A stretch of 64,000 nt of DNA. It comes from Ceratotherium simum simum (taxonomy: Eukaryota; Chordata; Mammalia; Perissodactyla; Rhinocerotidae). The DNA lies in the NCBI RefSeq assembly GCF_000283155.1, contig NW_004454240.1:2713790-2777789 (forward strand). The letters run 5' to 3'. A program made the position numbers and the translations under genes. Shown here one piece after another: positions 10,741 through 23,134 of this stretch; the stretch's first letter is position 1, and each line of letters opens with the position of its first letter. The notes beneath the pieces are model-generated. The model saw nothing but the letters and a program-made list of their open reading frames with translations, did not search any database and was not told where the DNA came from.

Positions 10741-10994
10741 TAGTTCTCCTTCAACCACACATGGAAAGAAACTATCACACCACCAGGCTGAAAGACAGCA
10801 TTTGCAAATATAAAAAGGAAGTACACATACAGGCATGTACTTGAAAAATTGCAATATCATCATCAATTCCTGTGAATTTATGTCAATAGACAAGGCAACT
10901 ATATGGAATATATAAGAAAACAATCAGAATAAAAGTTTTACACAACTGAGGAGACAAAGAGACACATTTATCAATAAGTCCTCTAAGAAATAAC

Positions 10995-11160
10995 TGTATA
11001 GCTTAATATTTTTCACATATATTTGTATTTGATCCTCAGAAAAACACTGTTAAGGAGACAGGGAAGGTATTACCTTTCCCATTTTACAAATAAGGACATT
11101 GAAATGTGCTAATTGGCTAAGTGAAGAGCCAGAACTCATTCCAGTCCTCTTTCCACAACT
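10995..11160 (-). repeat. MIR SINE
   Basis: cattttacaaataaggacat with an upstream tttgatcctcagaaaaac and downstream agagccagaactcattcc fits a degenerate minus-strand MIR. Confidence 0.6.
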
Positions 11161-11647
11161 TCCAGGACAACGCAAACCTCCAAAATAGACCAAAACAAGC
11201 ATGAGGCGCTCTGTTTTAGCAGGTGGAAGCAAATGAGTAGGCAAAGGCAGGGGCTGAGGAGAAAATGGGTCAATTGGAAGTGTGAGAGGGTAGTTTATGA
11301 AATAGTACTACTTGGTCTTAAGTTTCTAACTATGAATCACATTTCTCCTAGAAACGTTTGGCACATAGTAGGAACACAATAATTATTTGCTTAATTTAAC
11401 AATTTAATGACACAAATTTCAGTCTATATGCACATTGTCTGTGGTTGGTAAATACTCCTTTATAATGTCATTATCCTCAGGTCACAAACCATATGCTTTG
11501 TGAGTCCTGCTAGAGATATCAAGAAAATGCTGCAATTGCTCTTACTGGGATGATGTCAAAAGGCAAAATTATATTAGTTACACAGCTGTGATATATGATA
11601 CGACATCTCCCAGTGGACAGAATTCTAGTGTTTAATATTTAAATGCA

Positions 11648-11769
11648 TACACACACAAATACAATCAGTCTCTCTTGCTCTCTCTCACTCACTCACTCTC
11701 TCTCGCTCCCTCTCTCTCTCTCACACACACATGCACACACACACACACACACACACACAACAGGTGCAC
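11648..11769 (+). repeat. Compound (TC)n/(CA)n microsatellite
   Basis: An imperfect TC/CTCT tract is followed by a CACACA tract with a few interruptions. Likely length-polymorphic. The overlapping serine/histidine/threonine-rich ORF is a product of the simple repeat, not a gene. Confidence 0.9.
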
Positions 11770-12435
11770 ACATACCTAACCACAACCCTGGCTTTTCCCT
11801 AGGCCTTTATTATTTGGAACACTGGCATATTTTGTGTTATACAAGATATAGAGAGTCCTGGCCTTAAGTGCTTACTCGTGTTTACACATTAAATGAGGTA
11901 TTGTTAAAAATACAAACAAGAGGGTTAGGGAACTCTGATACATGATGGGGGAGGGCTTTTGACCTGAAAGGAAACTTGGGTATGGAGCCTCCCACAACCT
12001 GGCAAATCAGTTAGAATCTGAAGACCAATAAATTGAGGTACCTTCACTAGTCTACGGGGGAAATTAATTCCAAAGGAACTGTAAAGGCAAGGACTTGCTG
12101 GGTTGGGGAAATCAAGAAGTATGTACATAGCAAGTCAAAGTGGAATGTGAATGCCCACTATGCAGAAGGCTTTTAAAGATTTGAAGAAGGGAAAGGAACT
12201 GAGGGTGGAGGATTTAGGGTCCAATGTGCTTTCTGCGAGGGTGCTTGACCTTAAGCAGGGCTCTAAAAGGAAAGAAGCCTCAGTGACAGACCCCATTAAT
12301 AATCACCAGATCCTTAAGATGGCATGATATTCCCCTCAATGAATGTGTACAACTGTGTTTCACACTCCAATGTTAGGGAGAATGTTTTAATATCTTAAGA
12401 TTTACTTTCATATTTAACCAAAAGTACAGATTAGT
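11770..12435. other. No gene or clear element seen
   Basis: No ORF longer than about 70 codons with coding character, and no confident repeat signature. Confidence 0.5.
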
Positions 12436-12439
12436 ATTG

Positions 12440-12960
12440 CAGTTGTAGGAGCTACAGAGAAGTATAAGACTTAGTCTCTGCCTTCGAAAACCTTCCTGCC
12501 TAGTTGAGGAAACAAGATAACCTACAACACAATGTAGCACCAAATAAGAGGTTTAGAGAAATGTTGAAACGGATGGGCAAGGAAGAAGTCACTGAAGTGG
12601 GAAGGGTTAAGTTGAGCTGCGAAGGACCTGAAGGGATCCAAGAGGCAGGTTAGAGGGAAGGACATTCTACTTTGGGGAATGAGTGAATGAAGGCCAGAAT
12701 GTGAGAGGCCTGTGAATGGGCCAGTCTGGGTGGAACAGGATTCTGACGGAGAGTAGCAAGAAGAGTGGCAGAGTAGCTCAAGCCTGATTGCAGAGTGGCT
12801 TGGAATGCCAGTTTAAGAAGTTTGAACAGTGGCAGTGGGAAGACGTAAAAGATTTCTGAGGAGGGGGGTGACATGACAAAGAGGCACTTGAAGAAAAATA
12901 ATCTAGCTGAGGTGTGCATATGGAGTAGAGAATAAAGTACCTCTCAACTGGATAACCACT
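12440..12960 (-). repeat. L2 fragment
   Basis: Phrases gaaggccagaatgtgagagg, tggcttggaatgccagttt and ggggggtgacatgacaaag follow the minus-strand L2 order. A short MIR3-like stretch (gagggaccttaaagatcatc) follows at about 13005-13040. Confidence 0.55.
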
Positions 12961-13204
12961 GCAGGAGTGAGGTAATAAGGAACTGAGGTAGAATCACAGA
13001 TTTTCTTGGTTGGGAGGGACCTTAAAGATCATCTAAGCCAAACACAACCAGAGTGATAGCTGTAGGACTAGAAGGAAAGAGAATGATGCAAGAGATATCA
13101 TGAACAGTATAAATCAACTTCACTAAGTATGAATCAACTTAGCAATTGATTGCTAAACATGAGTAGCAAGGGAAAGGACAAAGTAAAAAAAAAAAAAGCC
13201 TTCA

Positions 13205-13345
13205 AGGTTTTATGCTTGAGTGATTGAGGGAATGAAACTAGGGTTTAATTTTGTAAAATTCAGTGTGGGTGGTGGGAGAGGGGAAGAATGGAGATGAGTT
13301 CAGCGTAATTTGTTGAATTTGAGACATCAGCTGGAAATCCAAGCA
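13205..13345 (-). repeat. L2 fragment
   Basis: tggagatgagttcagcgta, tgaatttgagacatcagc and ggaaatccaagcagaaac match the minus-strand L2 block also seen at 7060-9660. A few bases resembling an L2/MIR terminus occur at 13468-13500. Confidence 0.5.
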
Positions 13346-13509
13346 GAAACAAACTGCACCAAAAGGATTTGTCTAACGTCATTAAGAACAAAGTAGGTTT
13401 GCGCTCCTTGGTTGACTCTTTGTTAGCTAAATCAGCTTTGAGGAATAGAATCCCCACTAGCAATGTGTCTTGCACATAATAGGGACTCAATGAAGTGGTG
13501 GTTGAGTCA

Positions 13510-14300
13510 AGGGAACTCCTGAACTCTGCCCCTTTTCCTTCTCCCCCTCGGTCTGATTGTGACAAGTGTTAAGATCCTTCCTTCCATAATAAACTCTCAG
13601 TTTCCCCACCCTAAGCATTCCGACTACATGGCAAAAGTGCTTCAGAAGCATGTAATGCTTCCAGGCACTGAGCCTTGTGGATTGATCCAAAATCTTACTA
13701 ATGTTCAAGCTTTTCTTGCCCTTGTAGGCCACTGATGAAGCAAGATGAAACAAAAATAATGATCTACAAACCACAAAATAAAATTCAGAAGCAATCTCCT
13801 TTTGAAAATCAATTTCACTGTGGCTGTTTAGTTTCAACCCCTGCTGTATGCCATCACTCCGATAAAAATTACTCTTCATCTCTGAAGCACAAGCCCACTG
13901 ACAGGTGGATGTGCATGGAGAAGATTACTCAGCAGCCTATTATTTTAGAGTGGTTTCAGCAGCTAGCAGCAAGGAGGTCCCAATGAAGCCACGGGAGACA
14001 AGGAACCACTCCCTTCCCTTGGCTATTCCAAGCACACAGGACTATCATCTGGTTGAGGAACTGGCAACTGAAATCCCTCTCTCCCTAAAAGATAGAGTTT
14101 ATGAATTGATTTCCCAAATGGTGTTCCACAGAGATGCTCATTAAGCATTCCCTACCATCCAAGCTCATGGTCCAGTAGTCTTCAAAGGTAGTCCCAGTAT
14201 CACAGATGATAAAAGACCTAATAATCCTTAAGAGAAGAGCTGAAGTTAGGCACAGGGAACCAAACGTTATCTCCTTTATACTCTTTCCTTTACTTCTTCC
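13510..14300. other. Mostly single-copy intronic sequence
   Basis: No recognised transposable element or coding exon. Overlapping ORFs of 79-130 codons here lack coding bias and show no similarity I recognise. Confidence 0.5.
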
Positions 14301-14304
14301 TTTA

Positions 14305-14490
14305 GAGCATTAGTTCGCAAATGGAATGAGCATCAGCATCACCTGAGAAGCCTTTTTTTCCAAACAATATATGCTCATGGTCCCAGTCTAAAGACTCTGA
14401 TGTTATATGTCTGAGTATGGCCAGGGACATGTGCATTTTGACAAAGTTTCCTAGGCAAGACTAATATACACCCTTGGTTAAGAACCACTA
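14305..14490. mobile_element. MER5A-like hAT-Charlie DNA transposon fragment
   Basis: Opens gcattagttcgcaaatgg, contains catcagcatcacctgagaag and closes ggttaagaaccactac, the MER5-type terminal and internal phrases. Confidence 0.6.
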
Positions 14491-14734
14491 CAATAGACCA
14501 TCTGTATAATATATTTTAACCCTACAGTTCTGAAAAAAAATTCTAAGTAAGATCTGGGAATAGCTAGCTATTTCTATCAGAGATAATGAGAGTGAGAGAG
14601 AGAGACATATACAGAGACAGAGACAGATCATTCTGGGCCAAGATTCCTGATTACTGTATGCTCACTCTAGTGTAAGCAGCCATTAGGCTTCACATGCACT
14701 CTAGGTTCTAACCACACCAAGCCATTCACAATTC

Positions 14735-14880
14735 CATAAATCACAGATTCTTACCCTAGAGTACACACCAGAATCACCGATAGAGCTTTTTAAAATTATA
14801 CATGACTAAAACTCCACTTCTGGAACTTGTGATTGAGTTGAGTCTGGGTTGGGGTCCTGGACACATCAATTAGGGGGAGA
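14735..14880. mobile_element. MER5A-like hAT fragment
   Basis: gattcttaccctagagtac, ccagaatcaccgatagagc and aactccacttctggaactt resemble a degenerate second MER5A. Less certain than the neighbouring copy. Confidence 0.45.
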
Positions 14881-14997
14881 TAGCTCTGTGAACAGTTGTG
14901 AAGATTCTCTTCCTCTCAAGACAGGTATCACTCAGAAACAACCAATACCTCCTACACATTTATTGACCATATTCTATGTGCCAGACACTTTAAAAAA

Positions 14998-16885
14998 TAA
15001 CAGCTTTATTTAGATATAGTCACATATCATAGAATTCACTCATTTTAGGTGTACAACTCAATGATTTTTAGTAACTTTACCAAATTGTATAACTATGATA
15101 TCTCTTGCATCATTTCCTCTCCCTTTAGTTCCACTGCTACCATCTTGGCTATAATCAACCAGTTTTAGACTATTTTCACCCCTTCAACAAGCTCCATCAA
15201 TAAGCTCTCTCATGCCCATATTCACTTACTCCCCATTCCTTTTACCTGCCCCTGGTATCCACTAACCTAATTTTTGTCTCTATACACTTGTCTATTCTGG
15301 ACATTTCATATAAATGAAATCATGCATTATGTTTTTTGTGACTGGCTTCTTTCACTTAGGATAATATTTTTGAGGTTCATCTATGTCATAATATGTAGCT
15401 ATACTTCATTCTTTTTTATGGCTGAATAATATTCCATTGTATAGAATATTATACAACATTTTGTTTACCCATCAGACATTTGGGTTGATTCTACTTTTTG
15501 GCTATCACAAATAATGCTGTTATGAACATTTGTGCAGAGGTTTTTGTGTGAACACATGCTTTCATTTATCTTGGGCTGGGTCATGTGGTAACTCCATGTT
15601 GAGGAACTGCCAAACTGTTTTCCAAAACAGCTGCATTATTTTACATTCTCATCAACAATGTATGAGGGTTTCCATTTCTCTACGTCTCCATTTCTTATTG
15701 TCCTTTTCATTATAGCCATCCTAGTGAATGTGAAAGGATATCTCCATTGTGTTTTTTTTTTTAATTTTATTATTTTTTATCGAGGTATAATTGACATACA
15801 ACATTATATTAGTTTCAGGTGTAACATTTTTAACACAATATTTGTATATATTGCAAAATGATCAGCACAATAAGTCTATTTAACATTTGTCACCATACAT
15901 CATTACAGAAATTTTTTTTCTTCTGATGAGAACTTTCAAGATCTACTCTCTTAGCAACTTTCAAATACACAACACAGTATTGTTAACTATAGTCACCATG
16001 CTGTACATTACATCCCCATGACTTATTTATTTTATAACTGGAAGATTGTACCTTTTGACCACCTTCACGCATTTTGCCCAACCCCACCTCCACCTCTGGC
16101 AACCACCAATCTGTTCTCTGTATCTATGAGCTTGTTTTTTTTTAGATTCCACATATAAGTGAGATCATACAGTGACTGTCTCTGTTGTGGTTTTAATTTG
16201 CATTTCCCTGATGGATAATAATTTTGAGCATCTTTTCATGTATTCATTTAGCCATTTGAATATCTTCTGTTCTGAAATATTTCTTTATATCCTTTGCCCA
16301 TTTTTTTGTTTGGGTTGTCTTATTATTGTGTTCCAAGAGTCCTTTGTAAATTCTGGATAAAAATTATTTATTGAATATATGTTTTGCAAATATTTTCTCC
16401 TAGTCTGTCATATTTATTTCATTTTTTAATGTTCCTTATAAAAAACAAAAGATTTTATATTTTGATGAGGTCCAGTTTATCAATTTTTCTCTTTTTTGGA
16501 CTGTTTTTGATGTTGTATCTAAGAAATCCTTGTCCAGGCCAAAGTCTTGAAGATTTTCTCTTATGTTTTCTTCTAAAAGTTTTATTATTTTGGCACTTAC
16601 ATTTAAGCCTATCATACATTTTGAGTTAATTTTGGAGTAGTGTGTATAGTGAGAGTCTAAGTTGATCTTTTTTCATGTGGATATCCAAATGTCCCAGCAC
16701 CATTATTTGAACAGAGTATCTTTTCTCCCAATGAGTTGTCTTGGTACATTTGTCAAAAATCAATTGACCATAAATGTACATTGTTTCTGAACAATCAATT
16801 CTGTCCCATTGATCTATATGCCTACCCTGATGCCAGTACCACACTGCCTTGACAACTATAGCTTTATAGAAACTGAGTTTTCTAT
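14998..16885 (-). mobile_element. L1, minus strand, with a nested L1
   Basis: Reverse-complement L1 3' UTR and ORF2 C-terminal text (gaataatattccattgtata, caaactgttttccaaaac, cctttgcccatttttttg, ttgagttaattttggagta). It continues after the nested element at 15752-16179. Truncated at about 16885 within ORF2; no usable frame. Confidence 0.8.
15752..16179 (-). mobile_element. Nested L1 3' end, minus strand
   Basis: Begins with a T run, then cgaggtataattgacatac. It includes ctctggcaaccaccaatctg and ends at agtgagatcatacagtg. The host L1 flanks tctccattgtg / tctctgttgtg look like a diverged TSD. Confidence 0.75.
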
Positions 16886-17252
16886 TCCCTGAACACGCCC
16901 TATTCTCTCTCACCTCCAGGTCTTTGCACATGCTATTCCTTCTGCCTAAAACAGTCTTTTTCTAAATAACTCTTACTTATTTTTCAGGTCTAAGCTCAGA
17001 AGATGCTTTGTCCAGACACTGTTCCTTGATTTCAAAAGGCTGGGTCAGTTACTTCTCCTTAGTGCTCCAGATCATCCTATGATTAACCTTATCACTGCAT
17101 TATCCCATTGTATTATATTTGCCTGTTCACTTGACTATAACCTCCATGATGGCAAAAATCCTCTCTAAGTAGCTCGACAGTTATATCTCCACTGCTTTGT
17201 ACAGTGCCTGATAAATAGGAGATGATCAATAAATACTTGTTGAAGAAATGAG
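16886..17252 (+). repeat. L2 3' end
   Basis: ccaggtctttgcacatgct, attccttctgcctaaaac, cataacctccatgatgg-like text and gatcaataaatacttgttg define a forward L2 terminus. Confidence 0.7.
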
Positions 17253-18855
17253 GAACTGATTCTGCTTCTAGTAATGGAAGACTAAATAATTCAGACCAAA
17301 TTTCCTGCTGAAAACAAGAAAACTGGGATAAAATATAAATAATATATATTTGAAGGCATCCAAGATCTAACAAGGCAGTGAGTATTATGGACCCAAGACG
17401 TAAGATAAAAAGAAAAGTCAGAGAGGCTGTTTTTCTCCTCAGGTCACTGGATAATCACAAAAGAGTCAGCTGAGAGACAGCAGAGCTTTTGAAAGGCTCA
17501 TGGAGCTAAAATAACAAAAATTGGAATTCAGGATTCATCAATAAGGGGAACCCTAGAAAAACCCTCAAACATTGGGTCCCAACTGCAAAAGGATAGATAC
17601 TGAAAGGAAGGCTAAATCAGCTTTCACATGGCCAGCTTCAAATTTTCTCAATCTCAGATTCGCTTAAGATGATACAGGATTCCTAGCGCCCCTAACCACC
17701 TGCCAGAAGTGAGCATAAATCCTTTCTGGATAAAGATAAAAACAATTGAGGCCTCAAACCATCTCTACTATAGGTTTTCATATACAATGTCTGCCACTCA
17801 ACCAAAACTAACCATGCATATGAGGAAACAAGGCAAAGTGACAGAAAATCAAGATAACAATAGACAATAGAAACATACCCTAAATGATTGAAATAATGGA
17901 GTTGGCAGATGAAGAATTTCAAATAATTGTGCACAATATGTCCAAAAAAAGAAAAGACTAGATTGTAAATTTTGGCAAAGAACTGAACACTACTTTAAAA
18001 AAGAATCAAATGACAATTCTAGAAATAAAAAATATATATGAGAAGTGAAATTAAGAACTCAGTGGGTGAGTTTAACAGGAGATGAGACAAAACTAAAGAG
18101 AGAATCAATGAATTGGAAGATAGGTCAGAAGAAAATACCCCCAGAATGAAATACAGAGGAAAAAAAAGGATGGAATATAGAAAAAAGTGTATATAAGGCA
18201 TAAGGGATACAGAGAAAATGTTTAAAAGAGGTTGTGAATCTTAAAAAGAGTAGAGAGAGAATAAGGCAGGAACAACATTTAAAGGGATAATATCTGAGAA
18301 TGTTTCAAAACTTACAAAAACCCATCAAGCCATAGATTCAAGTACTACGAACCCCCATGAATATAAATATAAAGAAAATCACATATAAGCATATCATGGT
18401 AAAATGACTAAAACCCAAAAATAAAGAGAAACATCAAAAGCAGCAAGAGAAAAAGGCAATTACCTTCAAAGAAGCAAATATAAATTTTCAGCTGATTTCC
18501 CAACGGAAAGAATGGAAGCCAGTAGGTAACGACAGGGTATCTTCAAAATTTTGAAAGAAAAATAACTGCTAACCTAGAATTCTATACCCAGTAAAAATTT
18601 CCTTCAAAAACAAAGATGAAATAAAGACATATTTTCAGGCAAACAAAAACTGAAAAAAATGGTCAACAGCAGATACACACTAAAGGGAATGTTAAAGGGT
18701 GTTATTAGAGCAGAAGGAAATTATCCCAGACAGAAGCTTGTGAAGGAAAGAAGGAATGAAGAGCAAATAAAAGGGTAAACACAGGGGGAATCTAAGTGAA
18801 TATTGACTATGAAACAACAACAATAATGTTTTGTGCTGTTTAAATTATATAAATA

Positions 18856-19078
18856 GGGGCCTGCCCGGTGGCACAATCAGTTAAGTGTGCACGCTCCACT
18901 TTGGCGGCCCAGGGTTCGCAGGTTCAGATCCTAGGCGTGCACCAATGCACCGCTTGTCAAGCCATGCTGTGGTGGCGTACCATATAAAGTAGAGGAAGAT
19001 GGGCACAGATGTTAGCCCAGGGCCGGTCTTCCTCAGCAAAAAGAGGAGGATTGGCATTGTATGTTAGCTCAGGGCTGA

Positions 19079-19114
<36 letters not shown>
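18856..19114 (+). mobile_element. ERE SINE whose tail is a pure (AC)n
   Basis: Starts ggggcctgcccggtggc and ends ...ggctgatctt followed by about 16 AC repeats (19083-19114) instead of poly(A). Perfect 13-bp TSD aattatataaata at 18843-18855 and 19115-19127. Confidence 0.92.
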
Positions 19115-19117
<3 letters not shown>

Positions 19118-20506
19118 TATATAAATAATTAAATTATACAACAACAATAGCATATAGTTGGCAGGGGGTAAATGGAGTTAAAGTATTTTCAGCCTTTGCA
19201 CTGCATAGGAAGAGGTCAAAGAACTAATTTATATCAGATCGTAATAAGTCAAGAATGCATGTGGTAATCTTGAGGATATCCACTAAAGAAAATAGCAAAA
19301 GAATGTATATCTACAAAGTTAACAAAAGGTAAAAAAAAAAAATGAGTGAAAAAATCCAAAAGAAGGTGATAAGGAGAGAAAAGTTTCATAGAACAGGCAG
19401 GACAAGTTGAATGCAAATAGTATGATGGTATATTTAAAGCCAAATATATAATTAATTACATTAAACAAAAATTGATTAAATGTGCCAGTTAAAAGAGATA
19501 GACTGAATTAAAAACGAAAATTATATCTGTTTATAAGGGATGCATTTAAAACATACAGAAAGGTTAAAGTTTAAAAGAGGGAAGATATATGATGCAAGTA
19601 GTATCCAAAAGAAAGTAGTATTAATATCAAACAATGTAGACTTTAAAGCAAAAAGCATTAAGAGATAAAGAAGGATATTTCGTAATAATAAAAGGTTCAA
19701 TTCAACAGGAAGATATAACAGTTTTCAATTTGTATGCACTTAATAACATGATCTCAAAATATATAAATCAAAAATTACCAGAACTAAAAGACGACATGGA
19801 TAAATACATAATCATCATGAGAGATTTTTAACACAAATATCTCAGCAACTGATAGAACAAGCAGACAAAAAAATAAGAGAGGGAAAAAAATATTTGAAGA
19901 AGACAACTTGACCTCTTTGATGAGTACATAACCCTAGACTACAAGACATATGTCCTTTCAACTACACATAGAGCATTTATAAAAATTAACTATATGCTGG
20001 GTTACAAATTTCCCATGAATAGCAAATATTTTAAATCATACAGAGGTGTTCTTTAACCACAGTGGAATTAAGCTGGAAACCAATAACAAAAAGATAACTA
20101 GAAAATTGCCATTTTGGGGAATCAAAAATAAACTTAAAATGACTAAAGAAGAAACCACAAGGGAAATCAGAAAATATTTTTTATACTGAATAATGAAAAT
20201 ACAGCATATCAAAACTTATGTGACATGCTAAAACTGTGCTTAGAGAGAAATTTATACTCTAAAATGCACATATTAGAAAAGAAAAATCATTTAAGCATCT
20301 TCTTAAGAAACTAGATATTATTTTAAAACCAGCAAACTAAAGCCAAAGAAAGTAGAAATAATAAAATTTAAAAGATGAGCAGAAATTAATGAAATAGAAA
20401 ACAAACAATCCGTAGTGTGGATCAACTAATAAAATTGATAAATCTCTGATAAGACTAACAAAGAAAAAAGAGAGCATACACTAACAATATCAGAAATTGG
20501 AAGTTA

Positions 20507-20624
20507 GGCCATGCTGAGGCCACGTCCCACATACAGCAACTAGAAGGATGTGCAGCTATGACATACAACTATCTACTGGGCTTAGGGGGAAAAAATAAAT
20601 AAATAAAATTATAAAAAAAAAAAA
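20507..20624 (+). mobile_element. 5'-truncated ERE SINE
   Basis: Begins internally at ggccatgctgaggcc, lacking the whole tRNA-like head, runs through acagcaactagaaggatg and ends in an A-rich tail. Perfect 15-bp TSD agaaattggaagtta at 20492-20506 and 20625-20639 shows it inserted in this truncated form. Confidence 0.9.
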
Positions 20625-20640
20625 AAGAAATTGGAAGTTA

Positions 20641-21130
20641 AAGATTTAAACACACTATAGTACACAAACTGCTAAAATATGTAACAATTTGCATGAATCA
20701 CAATGGCATTATATTGAGCGAAAAAAATCCAATCTCAAAATGTTACATAACTGTATGATTCCATTCATATAATATTCTCAAAATGATAGATATTATAGAG
20801 ATGGAGAAGAGGTTAGTTGCCAGGAGTTAGAAATGATGGGGAATGAGAAGCGATGTGAATATAAGGAGTAGCACAAGGGATTTCTTTGTGGTGATGAAAT
20901 AGTTCTGTATATTGATGACAACAGTGGCTATAAAAATCTACATGTGATAAAATGATAGAACTATAGACATACTTTATACCTACATAAATTTCCTGGTTTC
21001 TATATTGTACTATAGTTACATAAGATGTAACCAATGGGGGAAACTGGCTGAAAGTTCCCCATGACCTCTTTGTACCATCATTGTAAAAATACTTTGAATC
21101 TATAATTATTTTAAAACAAAGTTTTTAAAA
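20641..21130 (+). mobile_element. L1ME-like 3' end
   Basis: aactgtatgattccattcat, gaatgatggggaatgag-like text, aacaatgggggaaactggc and ctataattattttaaaac match an old L1 3' UTR. Confidence 0.6.
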
Positions 21131-21890
21131 CAGGTAATGATAATCACAATGAGAAAAAACTTCAAACCCATTAGGATAGCTATTTTCAAAAAAAAATAGA
21201 AAACAACAAGTTGGTGAAGATGTGGAGAAATTGGAACCCTTGTGCATTGCTGGTGGGAATGTAAAATGGTGCAGCCACTGTGGAAAACAGTTTGGTAGTT
21301 CTTAAAAAAATTAAACAGAATTACCATATGATCTGGCAATTCCACACAAAAGAACTGAAAGCAGGGACTCAGACAGATACTTGTACACCAATGTTCATAG
21401 CAACATTATTCACAATAGCCAAAAAGTACAAACAACCTAAGTGTCCATCAACAAATGAATGGATAAACAAAATATGGTATATATACACACACATACACAC
21501 AATGGAATATCATTCAACAATAAAGAGGAAATAAAATTCTGATATGTGATTCAATGAACCTTGAAAACATTATGCTAAGTTTAATAAGACAGACACAAAA
21601 GAACAAATATTGTATGATTTCACTTATATGAGGTACCTAAAATAGGAAAATTCAAAGGGACAAAAAGTAGAATAGAGGTTACCAGGGGCTGGGAGAAGGT
21701 GAATTAGAGAGTTATTATTTAATGGGTACAGAGTTTCTGTTTGGGAGGATGAAAGAGTTCTAAAAATAGATAGTGATGTCAGGTACACAACACTGTGAAT
21801 GTACTTCATGCCACTGAACTATACAGTTAAAAATGGTTATAATAATAAATTTTATGTTATGTATATTTTACCACAATTAAAAGATAGTGA
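21131..21890 (+). mobile_element. L1MA-like 3' end
   Basis: tggtgaagatgtggagaaat, gtgcagccactgtggaaaac, ttcatagcaacattattcac, gtgaatgtacttcatgcc and gttatgtatattttaccac form an intact L1MA-type 3' end, inserted into the older L1. Confidence 0.75.
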
Positions 21891-22833
21891 GGATACCATG
21901 AAATTCTTTATGTGAATAAATTTAAAATTTTTGCTGAAATAAACAATTTCTTAGAACACAAGACTTACTGAAACAGACATAAGTAAAAACAGAAAATCTG
22001 AAAAAATTATATCTATTGTTACCAAATCTACAGTTTAAAATCTCCCCCTCTTTCCCCAAAAAATCTCCAGGCCCAGATGCTTCACTGATTCTACCAAACA
22101 TTTAAGGAAGAAATATTACTAATATTATATAAACTCACAAACAAAAAATAAAAAAGACACACTTTCAACTAATTTTATAAGAACATTAAAATCTTGATCC
22201 GAACCTGATAAGGAAAATTACATGCTAATCTCACTCATGTATACAGATGCAAAGATCCTAAATGAAATGTTAGCAAACAAAATCTAACAACATATAAAAT
22301 GAATAATACTTCAAGACTAAGTGTAGTTTATCCCACAAGTGCAAGGCTGGTTTAGCACCACATTAAAAGAATAAAGGAAAAAAATCATATCTCAATAGAT
22401 ATAGGAAAGCCATCTGATATAATGATATATTCATTCATGATTAAAACAAAACTCTTAGTAAACTAGGACTAGAAAAAACTTTTAAATTGATAAAGGTCAT
22501 CTTATTTGCACGGACTATCTTTTTCCATTCTTTCATGTTCAGCCTATCTGTGTTCCTAAATCTAAAGTGAGTTTCTTGTAGAAAGCATATAGTTGGGTGT
22601 TGCTTTTATGCATTTGGCCACTCTATGTCTTTGATTGGGAGAGTTTATCTATTTACATTTAAAGTAATTATTGATAGGGAAGGAATTACTATTGTCATTT
22701 TGTTAGTTGTTCCCTGTTAGTCTTGAGATTCTTTTGTCTGTATTTCCTCTCTTGCTGTCTTCTTTTGTGTTTTGTTGATACTTTTGTCTTAATACGCTTT
22801 GATTGATTTCTCTTTTGCTTTTGTGTAACTTCT

Positions 22834-23134
22834 TTTTTTTTTCGTGAGGGAGATCAGCCCTGAGCTAACATCCATGCTAATCCTCCTCTTTTTGCTGAGG
22901 AAGACCAGCTCTGAGCTAACATCTATTGCCAATCCTCCTCCTTTTTTTTTTTTCTTCCCCAAAGCCTCAGTAGATAGTTGTATGTCATAGTTGCACACCC
23001 TTCTAGTTGCTGTATGTGGGATGCGGCCTCAGCATGGCCGGAGAAGCGGTGCATCGGTGCGCGCCGGGGATCCGAACCCAGGCCGCCAGCAGCGGAGCGT
23101 GCACACTTAACCGCTAAGCCACCGGGCCGGCCCC
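22834..23134 (-). mobile_element. ERE SINE, full length
   Basis: Reverse ERE ending gccaccgggccggcccc. Perfect 12-bp TSD tgtgtaacttct at 22822-22833 and 23135-23146. Confidence 0.93.

Larger units (their letters stand above)
17253..22505 (+). mobile_element. Old L1, 5' half through reverse-transcriptase region, multiply interrupted
   Basis: 17253-20640 covers ORF1 and early ORF2-like text (agaatggaagccagtagg, ctagaattctatacccag, gattaagctggaaaccaat-like). 21891-22505 continues with the RT region (ccaggcccagatgcttcac, gcaaggctggtttagcacc). Between and inside lie two EREs and two other L1 3' ends. Heavily mutated, so no protein. L1ME/HAL1-like by appearance. Confidence 0.65.

Noticed and set aside
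11643..11867. Ser/His/Thr-rich ORF
   Set aside because: Translation of a TC/CA microsatellite.
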